A DNA stretch of 64,000 nt from Streptomyces termitum (GTDB lineage Bacteria > Actinomycetota > Actinomycetes > Streptomycetales > Streptomycetaceae): contig NZ_BMUL01000023.1 of the NCBI RefSeq assembly GCF_014650175.1, positions 1-64,000 on the forward strand, given 5' to 3'. The translations under genes were made by a program, and so were the position numbers. The notes below the pieces were generated by a model. It searched no databases. It was not told where the DNA came from and saw only the letters and a program-made list of their open reading frames with translations. Position 1 is the stretch's first letter, and every line of letters begins with the position of its first letter. Positions 1 to 6,912 of the stretch are shown in pieces.

Positions 1-81
1 GCTCGCGATCCCGGCGTCCCGGCAGGCACGGGCGACACGAACAGCGATTTCGCCACGGTTGGCGATGAGCACCTTGCGCAC
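1..81 (-). CDS. Acetyl/propionyl-CoA carboxylase biotin carboxylase subunit, N-terminal fragment
   Basis: Only the first 27 codons lie in the window. They read VRKVLIANRGEIAVRVARAC and onward, the hallmark first β-strand and nucleotide-binding segment of biotin carboxylase/AccA-type α subunits, which carboxylate biotin with ATP and bicarbonate on the way to malonyl-CoA. The GTG start at 81 has a GAGGAG ribosome site that overlaps the end of the histidine kinase gene, leaving a 9-nt gap, so the gene is the third member of the flavin reductase-kinase operon. A dedicated carboxylase subunit fits a cluster whose AT domains all look malonyl-specific; coelimycin-type clusters also carry an accA copy. 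Family assignment is sound despite the short fragment; the pathway role is inferred. Confidence 0.82.
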   Translation of the reverse strand, partial: MRKVLIANRGEIAVRVARACRDAGIAS

Positions 82-90
82 GACGGCTCC

Positions 91-1263
91 TCAGACGTGT
101 GTGGATCGGGTCCGCGCGCCCTCGGCACGCGGACGCAGCGGCAGATGCGCCTCTACGAGAGTCCCCTCCAGCGGGGAACTGCTGACGGTCAGCCGGCCGC
201 CGATGTCCTCCATCCGCTCCGCCATCGAGCGGAACCCCTGGTGGCCGTGGCCCGGCCGCAGCGCGCGCCCCGAGTCGAAGCCGCGCCCGTCGTCCTCGAC
301 GCTCGCGTAGGCCCACCACCGGGTACAGCGGACGACGACCTTCACCTGGCGGGCGTCCGCGTGCGCGAAACTGTTGCGCAGCGCCTCGCAGACCACCAGG
401 TACAGGTCCCGGCGCCGGGCGTCGGGGATCAGCCCCTCGTCGCCCGTCGTCCGGACGCTCAACCGGACGCCCTCGGGGGCGAGTCCGGCGGCGAACCGGC
501 GCACGGCGGAACCGAGCGCGGGCAGCGCGGCCCGGCTCCGCTCCCCGCGCACCAGGGCGCGCAGCCGCAGCTCGGCCTCGCGCAGCGCGTGCCCGGCGGC
601 GAGCAGCCGGCCGGTGTCCTGGGGGACCGGCGGCTCCGTCGCGCACCGCTCCACCATCGCCCGGGCGGCGGTGACGCCCCGGGCGACCTCGTCGTGGAGC
701 TCGCGCGCGATGCGCCGCCGCTCGCCCCAGCAGCAGGCGCCCGGCCCGGCCCGCTCCACCGGCCCGGCCGCCCGGAGCGCCTCGCCCAGGGCCCGTACCG
801 ACGGCCCGTCCAGGCAGCCGCTCTCCATCATCTGGAGCACGGCACACTCCATCAACAGGGCGGAAGCGAGCGGGAGATGGGGACCGGCGGGGCCCGGTCC
901 CGGCACGCCCGGCGCCCCGCCCCCGCCCCCGGGCCCTGAGCCGGGGACGGGAGGGGACGCCGGGCCGTAGGCGGCGGTGAGCACCGCACCGGCCCACCGC
1001 CTCAGGGGTTCGCGGACCGGGGCGTCCCGGTCCTCCGGGGGCAGCACGCCGGGCAGCGCCGCCTCGAACCGGCGCAGCACCGCCTCGACGTGCTCCCGCA
1101 GCGGCCCCGAAGGACCGCCCGCCTCGACGGGGACGAGGGCGCGGGCGACCCCGCCCCGGGGCGGGGCGCTGCGCGCCACCCGGTCCAGGCCCTGCTGGAG
1201 CGCCTCGGCGAAACCGGGGCCGATGAGGGTGCCCCAGCCGCCCGCGCCCGCCGGGGCGGTCAT
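91..1263 (-). CDS. Soluble NarL/LiaS-type sensor histidine kinase
   Basis: A 390-residue protein with no convincing membrane segment. The N-terminal half is Pro/Gly/Ala rich with no recognised sensor. A HisKA_3 dimerisation box (RRRIARELHDE, phospho-accepting His190) is followed by a GHKL ATPase domain with N-box around NSFAHA and G-box DDGRGFD. Such kinases phosphorylate LuxR-type response regulators, but none is adjacent. The ATG overlaps the stop of the flavin reductase (ATGA), so the two are translationally coupled, and the carboxylase fragment follows after 9 nt. A kinase wedged between two biosynthetic genes suggests a cluster-situated regulator; the coelimycin locus also carries a kinase near its edge. 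The signal and partner cannot be read from the sequence. Confidence 0.85.
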   Translation of the reverse strand: MTAPAGAGGWGTLIGPGFAEALQQGLDRVARSAPPRGGVARALVPVEAGGPSGPLREHVEAVLRRFEAALPGVLPPEDRDAPVREPLRRWAGAVLTAAYGPASPPVPGSGPGGGGGAPGVPGPGPAGPHLPLASALLMECAVLQMMESGCLDGPSVRALGEALRAAGPVERAGPGACCWGERRRIARELHDEVARGVTAARAMVERCATEPPVPQDTGRLLAAGHALREAELRLRALVRGERSRAALPALGSAVRRFAAGLAPEGVRLSVRTTGDEGLIPDARRRDLYLVVCEALRNSFAHADARQVKVVVRCTRWWAYASVEDDGRGFDSGRALRPGHGHQGFRSMAERMEDIGGRLTVSSSPLEGTLVEAHLPLRPRAEGARTRSTHV

Positions 1264-1793
1264 CGGGAGGAGACGGCCCGCTGGAACGCGCCGTCGAAGA
1301 ACAGCAGCCCGTCCGCGTCACCACCCCGGCCGGTGCCGACCACGGTCCCCACGAAGAGGGAGTGGTCGCCGACGTCGTACGCCGTGGACAGCTCGCACTC
1401 CAGCCACGCCAGCGCCCCGTGCAGCAGGGGCGCGCCGGTGCGCGGACCCGGGGCCCAGTCGACCCCGGAGAACTGCTCGGGCCCCAGCGGGCGCTTCTTG
1501 TCGGCGAAGAACCGGGCCAGGGACTCCTGCCCCGCACCCATGATCGACACCCCGAAGTGCCCGGCGGCGCGGATCGCGCCGTGCATGACCGCGCTGTGGG
1601 CCACGCAGCACAGGACGGTCGGCGGGTCCAGGGAGACCGAGGTGAAGGCGTTGGCCGTCATCCCGTGGACGTGCTCCCCGCCGACGGACAGCACGGTCAC
1701 GCCGGTCGCGAACCGGGCCATGACCTCGCGCAGCGACGCCGGCTGCGCGAGCTGCTCCCAGGAGGCGGCGACCTCCGTCGACACCGAATTCAT
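1260..1793 (-). CDS. Flavin reductase (FMN split-barrel family), likely partner of the class D monooxygenase
   Basis: A 177-residue protein typical of the HpaC/flavin-reductase-like family: ATGVTVLSV near the N terminus, GMTANAFTSVSLDPPTVL in the flavin-binding strand-loop, and a C-terminal HSLFVGTVV segment. These enzymes use NAD(P)H to reduce free FMN/FAD for a separate oxygenase component. The ATG at 1793 was chosen over an in-frame start 29 codons upstream because GAAGGAA sits just before it. The only obvious oxygenase needing reduced flavin in the cluster is the acyl-CoA-dehydrogenase-like monooxygenase at 9200-10384, so I infer a two-component system. The gene is divergent from the aminotransferase and has its own SARP-type promoter. 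Confidence 0.9.
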   Translation of the reverse strand: MNSVSTEVAASWEQLAQPASLREVMARFATGVTVLSVGGEHVHGMTANAFTSVSLDPPTVLCCVAHSAVMHGAIRAAGHFGVSIMGAGQESLARFFADKKRPLGPEQFSGVDWAPGPRTGAPLLHGALAWLECELSTAYDVGDHSLFVGTVVGTGRGGDADGLLFFDGAFQRAVSSR

Positions 1794-1823
1794 GATGATT
1801 CCTTCGGATAATCCATGGAGGGA

Positions 1824-1865
1824 AACGTACGGGGCGGCGGGAATCCTCCGGTAACTCTCCGGTCT
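1824..1865 (-). promoter_or_regulatory. SARP-type promoter of the flavin reductase operon
   Basis: Read on the minus strand, AGACCGG (1859-1865) and TTACCGG follow one another with an 11-bp period; the shared core ACCGGAG is repeated exactly 11 bp apart. A TACGTT -10 candidate (1824-1829) begins 36 bp after the first heptamer starts. The same geometry recurs at the other cluster promoters. Inferred binding site for a SARP; no experimental support. Confidence 0.5.
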
Positions 1866-1897
1866 GCCGAATCCGGGCACCCCCGATTACCGGTGCG

Positions 1898-1939
1898 TGA
1901 CCCGGTGCTGGCCGGTCGCGGAACGCCTCTCGGTAAGGT
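1898..1939 (+). promoter_or_regulatory. SARP-type promoter of the aminotransferase gene
   Basis: Direct heptamers TGACCCG (1898) and TGGCCGG (1909), 11 bp apart, with a weaker third unit at 1920 and a TAAGGT -10 at 1934-1939 followed by CGG. From first heptamer to -10 is 36 bp, as at the PKS and monooxygenase promoters. It lies back to back with the flavin reductase promoter, separated by about 30 bp. Confidence 0.5.
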
Positions 1940-1985
1940 CGGGAAGCTTCGCCAAGACACTATGGAACCAGTGTGAGGGGTGTTC

Positions 1986-3575
1986 ATGGAAACCGTCCCT
2001 GCCGATCAGCGGCTCGCCGAACCGTATCTTCTGGACTGGCTGTCCTCGGTCGGTCTCGACGTCCACTACGTACGGGCCGAGGGAAACACGCTCTACTACC
2101 GGGACGCGAACGGGGAGGAAATTCCCGTCGTCGATTTCGCGGGCGGTTACGGCTCGCTGATCCTGGGCCACAACCACCCGCGGATCACGGCGCACGCGCA
2201 GCGGCTGCTCGCCGCGGGCACCCCCGTGCACGCGCAGTTCTCCCGGCACCCGTACGCCAACGACGTGGCGCTCGCGCTGAACCGGATCATCCGGCGCGAG
2301 CTGGGCACGGACGAGTCCTACGCGGCGATCTTCGCCAACACCGGTGCCGAGGCCGTCGAGGCCGCCGTCAAGCACGCCGAGCTCGACCGGGGGATGCGCC
2401 TGCGGGACCTCGCCGGCGAACTGGCCGACCACCTGGCCGCCGCCCGGCTCGCGGTCCTCGGCGGCGCGACCGTCGCCCCGGAGGCGTACGCCCTGGCCGG
2501 GGTGGAGCGCCCGGCCGGGCCGGAGGACGGCTTCGGCGCCCTGACGGCGGCGGTGGAGCGGCACAACGCCCGGCAGCTCGACCGCCCGCCGGTCTTCCTC
2601 ACCCTGGAGGGCGGCTTCCACGGCAAGCTCGTCGGCAGCGTGCAGCTCACCCACAACGAGGGCTACCGGGCCCCCTTCGCGGCGCTCGCCGCCCCGGCCC
2701 GCTTCGTCCCGGCCGGCAGCCCCGAGGCGCTCAAGGCGGTCGTCGAGGCCGAGCGGGCCACCGTCCTGGACCTGGTCGTCCGCGACGGTCAGGTCCACGC
2801 CGTCGAGCGGAATTCCCCGGTCTTCTGCGCCTTCGTCCTCGAACCCGTGCAGGGCGAGGGCGGCATCCACGTCCTCACGAAGGAATTCGCCCGCGAGATC
2901 CAGCGGATCTGTGCGGAGATCGAATGCCCGGTCGTCGTGGACGAGGTACAGAGCGGAATGGGCCGCACCGGCGATTTCCTGGCGAGTTCGGCACTCGGGC
3001 TGCGCGGCGACTACTACACCCTGGCCAAGAGCCTCGGCGGCGGAATAGCGAAGACCTCGGTGATGCTCACCCGCGGTTCCCTGTACCGCCCCGAATTCGA
3101 GCTGGTGCACAGCTCGACCTTCGCGAAGGACGCCTTCTCCTGCTACGTCGCGCAGGAGGTCCTGGAGATCCTGGAGGCCGACGGCGGCGCCGCGTACCGC
3201 ACGATCCGCGAGCGCGGCGAGAAGCTGGAGGGCATGCTCCGGGCGGTCGCGGCCGACCACCCCGACGCGGTCAAGGACGTCCGGGGGCGCGGCCTGATGC
3301 TCGGCCTGGAGTTCCACGACCAGGCGGGCTCCGCCTCCGCGGCGATCCGGGAGAGCGCGGGCCTGCTCGGCTACACGGCCGCCGGATACCTGCTGCGCGA
3401 GCACCGCATCCGTACGTTCCCGACCGCGAGCGCCGTCAACACGCTGCGGTTCGAGCCGTCCCTGCTCCTGACGGACGCGGAGATCCGGCAGCTGGAGGAG
3501 GGCCTGCGGGCGCTCTGCGTGATCTTCCGCGAGGCGGACGGCGCGCGCCTGACCGGGACCCCGGCGGCGGCCTGA
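1986..3575 (+). CDS. PLP-dependent class III aminotransferase
   Basis: A 529-residue fold-type I aminotransferase. Visible are the substrate/cofactor Gly-rich start (FAGGYGSLILGHNHP), NTGAEAVEAAVK, GGFHGK, the PLP-pyridine Asp in VVDEVQSGMGRTG (D319) and the Schiff-base Lys in LAKSLGGG (K348). It is about 80-100 residues longer than ordinary class III enzymes; much of the excess is an insertion between the AAVK and GGFHGK motifs (roughly residues 135-205). ATG 1986 is preferred to GTG 1980 because GAGGGG lies 5 nt before it and abuts the GTG. With a TD-terminated PKS in the same cluster, the likely job is transamination of the released polyketide aldehyde to a primary amine, as CpkG is proposed to do for coelimycin. 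Enzyme class is firm; the substrate is inferred. Confidence 0.92.
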   Translation: METVPADQRLAEPYLLDWLSSVGLDVHYVRAEGNTLYYRDANGEEIPVVDFAGGYGSLILGHNHPRITAHAQRLLAAGTPVHAQFSRHPYANDVALALNRIIRRELGTDESYAAIFANTGAEAVEAAVKHAELDRGMRLRDLAGELADHLAAARLAVLGGATVAPEAYALAGVERPAGPEDGFGALTAAVERHNARQLDRPPVFLTLEGGFHGKLVGSVQLTHNEGYRAPFAALAAPARFVPAGSPEALKAVVEAERATVLDLVVRDGQVHAVERNSPVFCAFVLEPVQGEGGIHVLTKEFAREIQRICAEIECPVVVDEVQSGMGRTGDFLASSALGLRGDYYTLAKSLGGGIAKTSVMLTRGSLYRPEFELVHSSTFAKDAFSCYVAQEVLEILEADGGAAYRTIRERGEKLEGMLRAVAADHPDAVKDVRGRGLMLGLEFHDQAGSASAAIRESAGLLGYTAAGYLLREHRIRTFPTASAVNTLRFEPSLLLTDAEIRQLEEGLRALCVIFREADGARLTGTPAAA

Positions 3576-3584
3576 CCCCGCGCA

Positions 3585-3618
3585 CCGGGGCCGGAACCCG
3601 ACCGGGATCCGGCCCCGG
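3585..3618. terminator. Hairpin between convergent aminotransferase and SARP genes
   Basis: An 11-bp perfect GC stem (3585-3595 with 3608-3618, CCGGGGCCGG core) with a 12-nt loop, directly after the aminotransferase stop and before the stop of the convergent SARP gene. No T-tract, as is usual in Streptomyces; could serve both strands. Confidence 0.5.
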
Positions 3619-3641
3619 GACCCGGGGGCGTACATGAGGGG

Positions 3642-5819
3642 TCATACGGAGACGCGTCTGCCCCGGGGGTTCGGGGCGGCCGGCGGGGGCAGCAGGGTCA
3701 GGGTCGAGGAGCGGTGCTTGCCGCCGCCCCAGCCGGGCCGCCGCTCCAGGAGTTCGGGCCGGGCGGTGGCCACCGCCAGCAGCGGAGCCGTCCCCGCGTC
3801 GTCCGGGAGGGACGCGAGCCGGTCCAGTACGGCGTCGTCCGCGCGGTGCGCGTCGTCGACGACCACCACGACCGGTTCCAGCACGGCGGCGGCGGTCAGG
3901 AACTCCGCCCAGGCATCGAGGACTTCGCCGTCCGACGGTGGCCGCGCCGGGGCGGCGCCGGGGCCGAGGAGCGGGAGCAGCAGCCGGTAGAGCAGGGCGC
4001 GGCGGGCCTTCGGCAGCCGCAGCCGCCAGACGGCCGCGGCGAGCCGGGCCCGCGCGCCCTGGAGGCCGTCCCGGGGCAGGACGCCGCAGTAGCGGGCGAG
4101 GGTCGCCCGGGGGATCGACAGCGGGCCGGTGCCCGGGGCGCGCGCGATGAGCACGCGGGCCGTGGACCCCGGCTGCACGGCGATGCTCCGCTCGAACTCG
4201 GTGAGCAGATGGGACTTGCCGACGCCCGGCGCGCCCAGGACGGTCACCAGGTGCGGCACGGAGCTGTGCCGGGCCCAGTCGAGCAGGCCGTTCAGCACGC
4301 CCAGTTCGTGCTCGCGGTCGGTGCGCAGGGCGGCGTCGGCCCCCACCAGACCGAGGACCTGCCAGTCGTCCGAGCAGTCGTCGGCCGTCCGCGCCGCGAC
4401 GAAGGACCCGGTCGCGAGCCGGGTGGCGCCGCTCATCCAGACCTCCCCGTCGGGTAATCGGCCGAGCATCGCCCGCGCGTCGTCCAGCAGGGAGCCCACC
4501 GCCGACGGCCGGCTGCCCTCGGCGGCCGCGGCGAGCCGCACCAGGGCCCGGCCGGTGGTCACGGCGGCCCGGAAGGCGGGCGCCCCGCCCGGGGGGAACC
4601 TCTCGCGCAGCGCCAGGGCGGCCCGTACGGCCCGCTCGGGGTCGTCGTCCCGGTGCCCGCCGACCCCGAAGAGGGCCAGGGTGAGCGAGCCGATCGCGGC
4701 GACCACCGTGCCGCCGAAGTGGGCGATGACGTCCTCGACGGCGTGCTGGGCGGTGTCGATCTCCCCGGGGGCGACCTCGTCCAGACTGCCCCGGCGCAGC
4801 CCCACGAGCAGGGCGCTTACGGGGATCCGCTCGGTCACGCCGGCCCGGCCGGTGCGCGGCGCCCCGGTGGGAGCGGGGGCCGGTTCGGGGGCCGGGGGAG
4901 CGGCGGCGGGAGGGTCGGCGAAAACAATGACGGAATCGACGGAAGCGATGGAAGCGACGGAGCCGACGGAGTCGATGGAAGCGACGGAGCCGACGGACGC
5001 GGAGAAGCCCGGGGGTTCGACGGCCGCCGGGGCCGCGGCGGTCCAGGTCAGCGCGGGGTCGTGGGTGAGGATCGCGTGCTGGAGGGTCCGCAGATCGTGC
5101 CCCGGCTCCAGGCCGAGGTCCTCGACCAGGGCCGATCGGACCCGCTCGTAGGCGCCGAGCGCGTCGGCCTGCCGGCCGCAGCGGTACAGCGCGAGCATCA
5201 GCTGCCCGCAGGCCCGCTCCCGCAGCGGCTCCGCCTCGGCCATCATCGTCAGTTCGCCGAGGAGCGAATAGTGGCGCCCGCACTCCAGTTCGGCGTCGAA
5301 CAGGTCCTCCAGGACGTCGAGCCGGTCCCGGCGCGCGGCGTCCAGTTCCGGCCAGGTGATGCCGGACTCCGCCAGGTCGGCGAGGAGCGGTCCGTCCCAC
5401 AGGTCGAGCCCCTCCCGCAGCAGCCGCGCCGCCTCGGCGGGCGCGGACGCGGCGAGCGCGGCCCGGCCCCGGGCCACCCGTCGGCGGTAGACCAGCAGGT
5501 CCACGTCGTCCGGGTCGACGCGGAGCACGTACCCCGGTGCCTTGGTGACCAGCTCCGGCGCGGTGGTGCCGGGCGGGGCGGTGGCGGCGCCGTCGGCGAG
5601 GACGGTCCGCAGCCCCCAGATCGCGTTGTGCAGGATCTTCCTGGCCGACGCCGGTACGTCCTCCAGGTCCCACAGCGCCTGGACGAGTTCGCTCGTGGCC
5701 ACCACCCGGTTGGCGTGCAGCAGGAGATAACCCAGCGTCGCGCGCTGTTTCGTCCCGCCCAGGACGACCGGGCCGTCCGCCGCTATCGCTTCCAGTGGCC
5801 CCAGCAGTCTGAATTTCAT
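3642..5819 (-). CDS. Large SARP transcriptional activator with cyclase-like and ATPase domains
   Basis: A 725-residue activator. Residues 1-100 are the OmpR-like winged helix of SARPs (MKFRLLGPLEA start, GTKQRATLGYLLL, ASELVQALW-type helices) and about 105-255 the bacterial transcriptional activation (BTAD) repeat ending near LGLEPGHDLRTLQ. A Ser/Val/Ala linker made of a small DNA repeat follows. Residues about 330-480 resemble a nucleotide-cyclase homology domain as in PimR-type regulators (AHFGGTVVAAIGSLTLALFG). Then comes an AAA/STAND ATPase with Walker A GAPGVGKS (K535) and Walker B VVVVVDDAH. It stops soon after, so it lacks the long C-terminal region of PimR (about 1,200 residues). ATG 5819 has GGAG upstream; the long in-frame 5' extension lacks family similarity. 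Likely pathway-specific activator; its own promoter carries SARP-like repeats. Confidence 0.88.
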   Translation of the reverse strand: MKFRLLGPLEAIAADGPVVLGGTKQRATLGYLLLHANRVVATSELVQALWDLEDVPASARKILHNAIWGLRTVLADGAATAPPGTTAPELVTKAPGYVLRVDPDDVDLLVYRRRVARGRAALAASAPAEAARLLREGLDLWDGPLLADLAESGITWPELDAARRDRLDVLEDLFDAELECGRHYSLLGELTMMAEAEPLRERACGQLMLALYRCGRQADALGAYERVRSALVEDLGLEPGHDLRTLQHAILTHDPALTWTAAAPAAVEPPGFSASVGSVASIDSVGSVASIASVDSVIVFADPPAAAPPAPEPAPAPTGAPRTGRAGVTERIPVSALLVGLRRGSLDEVAPGEIDTAQHAVEDVIAHFGGTVVAAIGSLTLALFGVGGHRDDDPERAVRAALALRERFPPGGAPAFRAAVTTGRALVRLAAAAEGSRPSAVGSLLDDARAMLGRLPDGEVWMSGATRLATGSFVAARTADDCSDDWQVLGLVGADAALRTDREHELGVLNGLLDWARHSSVPHLVTVLGAPGVGKSHLLTEFERSIAVQPGSTARVLIARAPGTGPLSIPRATLARYCGVLPRDGLQGARARLAAAVWRLRLPKARRALLYRLLLPLLGPGAAPARPPSDGEVLDAWAEFLTAAAVLEPVVVVVDDAHRADDAVLDRLASLPDDAGTAPLLAVATARPELLERRPGWGGGKHRSSTLTLLPPPAAPNPRGRRVSV
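4947..5000. repeat. 27-bp tandem duplication in the SARP linker
   Basis: Two near-identical 27-bp units (4947-4973 and 4974-5000, differing at only a few bases at the 3' end), within a longer stretch of 9-bp GA(C/T)GGA(A/G)-type units. On the coding strand they give a Ser-Val-Ala-Ser-Ile low-complexity linker between the activation and cyclase-like domains. In frame, so expansion or contraction changes only linker length. Confidence 0.75.
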
Positions 5820-5920
5820 GGCCCCCGCTCCAAGGAATGAAAGTGACGTGGGAGCGCATCGGGCGGACGAGGCGTAAGAATGAGAGTGTCGCCCGGCGCT
5901 TCTGATGCGCTTTCCGTGAA

Positions 5921-5963
5921 AATCTGCCCAAAGGTTCTCACGGGGGCCTTGAGGCGGTCTTGA
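5921..5963 (-). promoter_or_regulatory. SARP box upstream of the large SARP gene
   Basis: On the minus strand TCAAGAC (5957-5963) and TCAAGGC (5946-5952) are direct heptamers 11 bp apart, followed at the next 11-bp step by GTGAGAA (5935-5941), then 8 bp to a CAGATT -10 candidate (5921-5926). TCAAG/TCGAG heptamers are the textbook SARP half-sites, so the gene may be autoregulated or driven by the small SARP. The rest of the 427-bp intergenic region (5820-6246) holds no gene; on the plus strand a weaker candidate for the next gene is TGACCGC near 6111 with CAAAGT near 6137. Confidence 0.5.
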
Positions 5964-6246
5964 GCAGGGAGTGACCGGAACCCGACCGTCCGATAGCCGG
6001 AAGGTGCTGGTCGGACGGGTTGCCGACGGACCTGCCCGGCGGGTCCCGCCGACTCCGGCGGCTGGAAGGGGCCGGGTGGGACCGGCCGCCGGCCGCGTGC
6101 CCGCCCGATGGTGACCGCCGGATAAGTAGGTGACTTCAAAGTGCCTTCTTCCCCGTTCCGGAACGCTGCCGCATGCTGGTTCCAAGAATTCCTGACGACG
6201 TCGCCTCACCGCGGGGCGGAGCTGCCGGATACCGAGAGGAATCGTT

Positions 6247-6735
6247 ATGGCCGACAAAGTGGAATCCTTCTCGGAAATCGAGGACAAGTTCTTCTCCTAC
6301 ATCCAGGACATCGTCTACTGCACGATGATCACCGTGGACAAGAAGGCGCGCCCCCGGGCCCGGGTCCTGCTGCCCATCTGGGAAGTGGTCGACGGGAAGC
6401 CGATCGGCTGGCTGGCCGCCTACAAGACCCCGGTGAAGGTGGCGCACCTGGCCAACAACCCGCACACCACGTACTCGTACTGGAACCCCCGCCAGAACGC
6501 CGTCTTCATCGACAGCGTCTCCACCTGGGCCGAGGACCCCGAGACCCGGCGGTACGCGTGGGACCTCTACCGCAAGGGGAGCCCGGCGGGCGTCGGCTAC
6601 AACCCGCTCAACTTCTGGCGCGGCGGCCCCGACGACCCCAAGTACCACGTGCTGCGCATCGACCCCTGGCGCGTGCAGGTGCTGCGCGGGTCGGACCTCA
6701 GCAGCCGCATCTGGACCGACGAGAGCAGGAGGTGA
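6247..6735 (+). CDS. Pyridoxamine 5'-phosphate oxidase-like FMN split-barrel protein
   Basis: A 162-residue protein of the PNPOx-like/general stress protein 26 superfamily. It starts with a short helix, then YCTMITVDKKARPRARVLLPIWEV (the flavin-binding β-strands), a WLAAYKTPVKVAHLANNP segment typical of the family, YSYWNPRQNAVFI, and a C-terminal HVLRIDPWRVQVLRG strand. Members bind FMN, F420 or haem, so the cofactor is uncertain. ATG 6247 follows GAGAGGAA. It stands alone on the plus strand, divergent from the large SARP and ended by two hairpins. Position within the cluster suggests a redox tailoring role, perhaps imine/enamine oxidation or reduction, but I see nothing that fixes a substrate. 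Confidence 0.82.
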   Translation: MADKVESFSEIEDKFFSYIQDIVYCTMITVDKKARPRARVLLPIWEVVDGKPIGWLAAYKTPVKVAHLANNPHTTYSYWNPRQNAVFIDSVSTWAEDPETRRYAWDLYRKGSPAGVGYNPLNFWRGGPDDPKYHVLRIDPWRVQVLRGSDLSSRIWTDESRR

Positions 6736-6796
6736 GGCCCCGGCACGGCGAGACGACGGCGCGCGGACGCGCGTCCTTCCGGTGGTGGGTGTGACT

Positions 6797-6836
6797 CCCG
6801 GCGCGGACAGGTGAGGGGATCCCTGTCCGCGCCGGG
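6797..6836 (+). terminator. Rho-independent-like terminator
   Basis: A 15-bp perfect stem (6797-6811 with 6822-6836) with a 10-nt loop, followed immediately by a short CTTTTC tract, 60 bp after the stop of the split-barrel gene. Confidence 0.75.
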
Positions 6837-6847
6837 GCTTTTCCCGT

Positions 6848-6910
6848 GGAGCCGCACGCGCGAGGACCCGTACCGATCCTTCCGGTACGGGTCCTCGCGC
6901 GTGCGGCTCC
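6848..6910. terminator. Long perfect inverted repeat, bidirectional terminator
   Basis: A 28-bp perfect stem (6848-6875 with 6883-6910) around a 7-nt loop, lying 3 bp from the stop codon of the convergent thioesterase gene. With the preceding hairpin it separates the two transcription units. Confidence 0.75.
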
Positions 6911-6912
6911 GC

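Noticed and set aside
1794..1880. N-terminal extension of the flavin reductase to 1880
   Set aside because: It would run through the inferred promoter, and a good ribosome site directly precedes ATG 1793.
5820..6287. N-terminal extension of the large SARP
   Set aside because: SARP proteins start at the MxFRLLGP strand; the extension overlaps the divergent gene's start and has no similarity.
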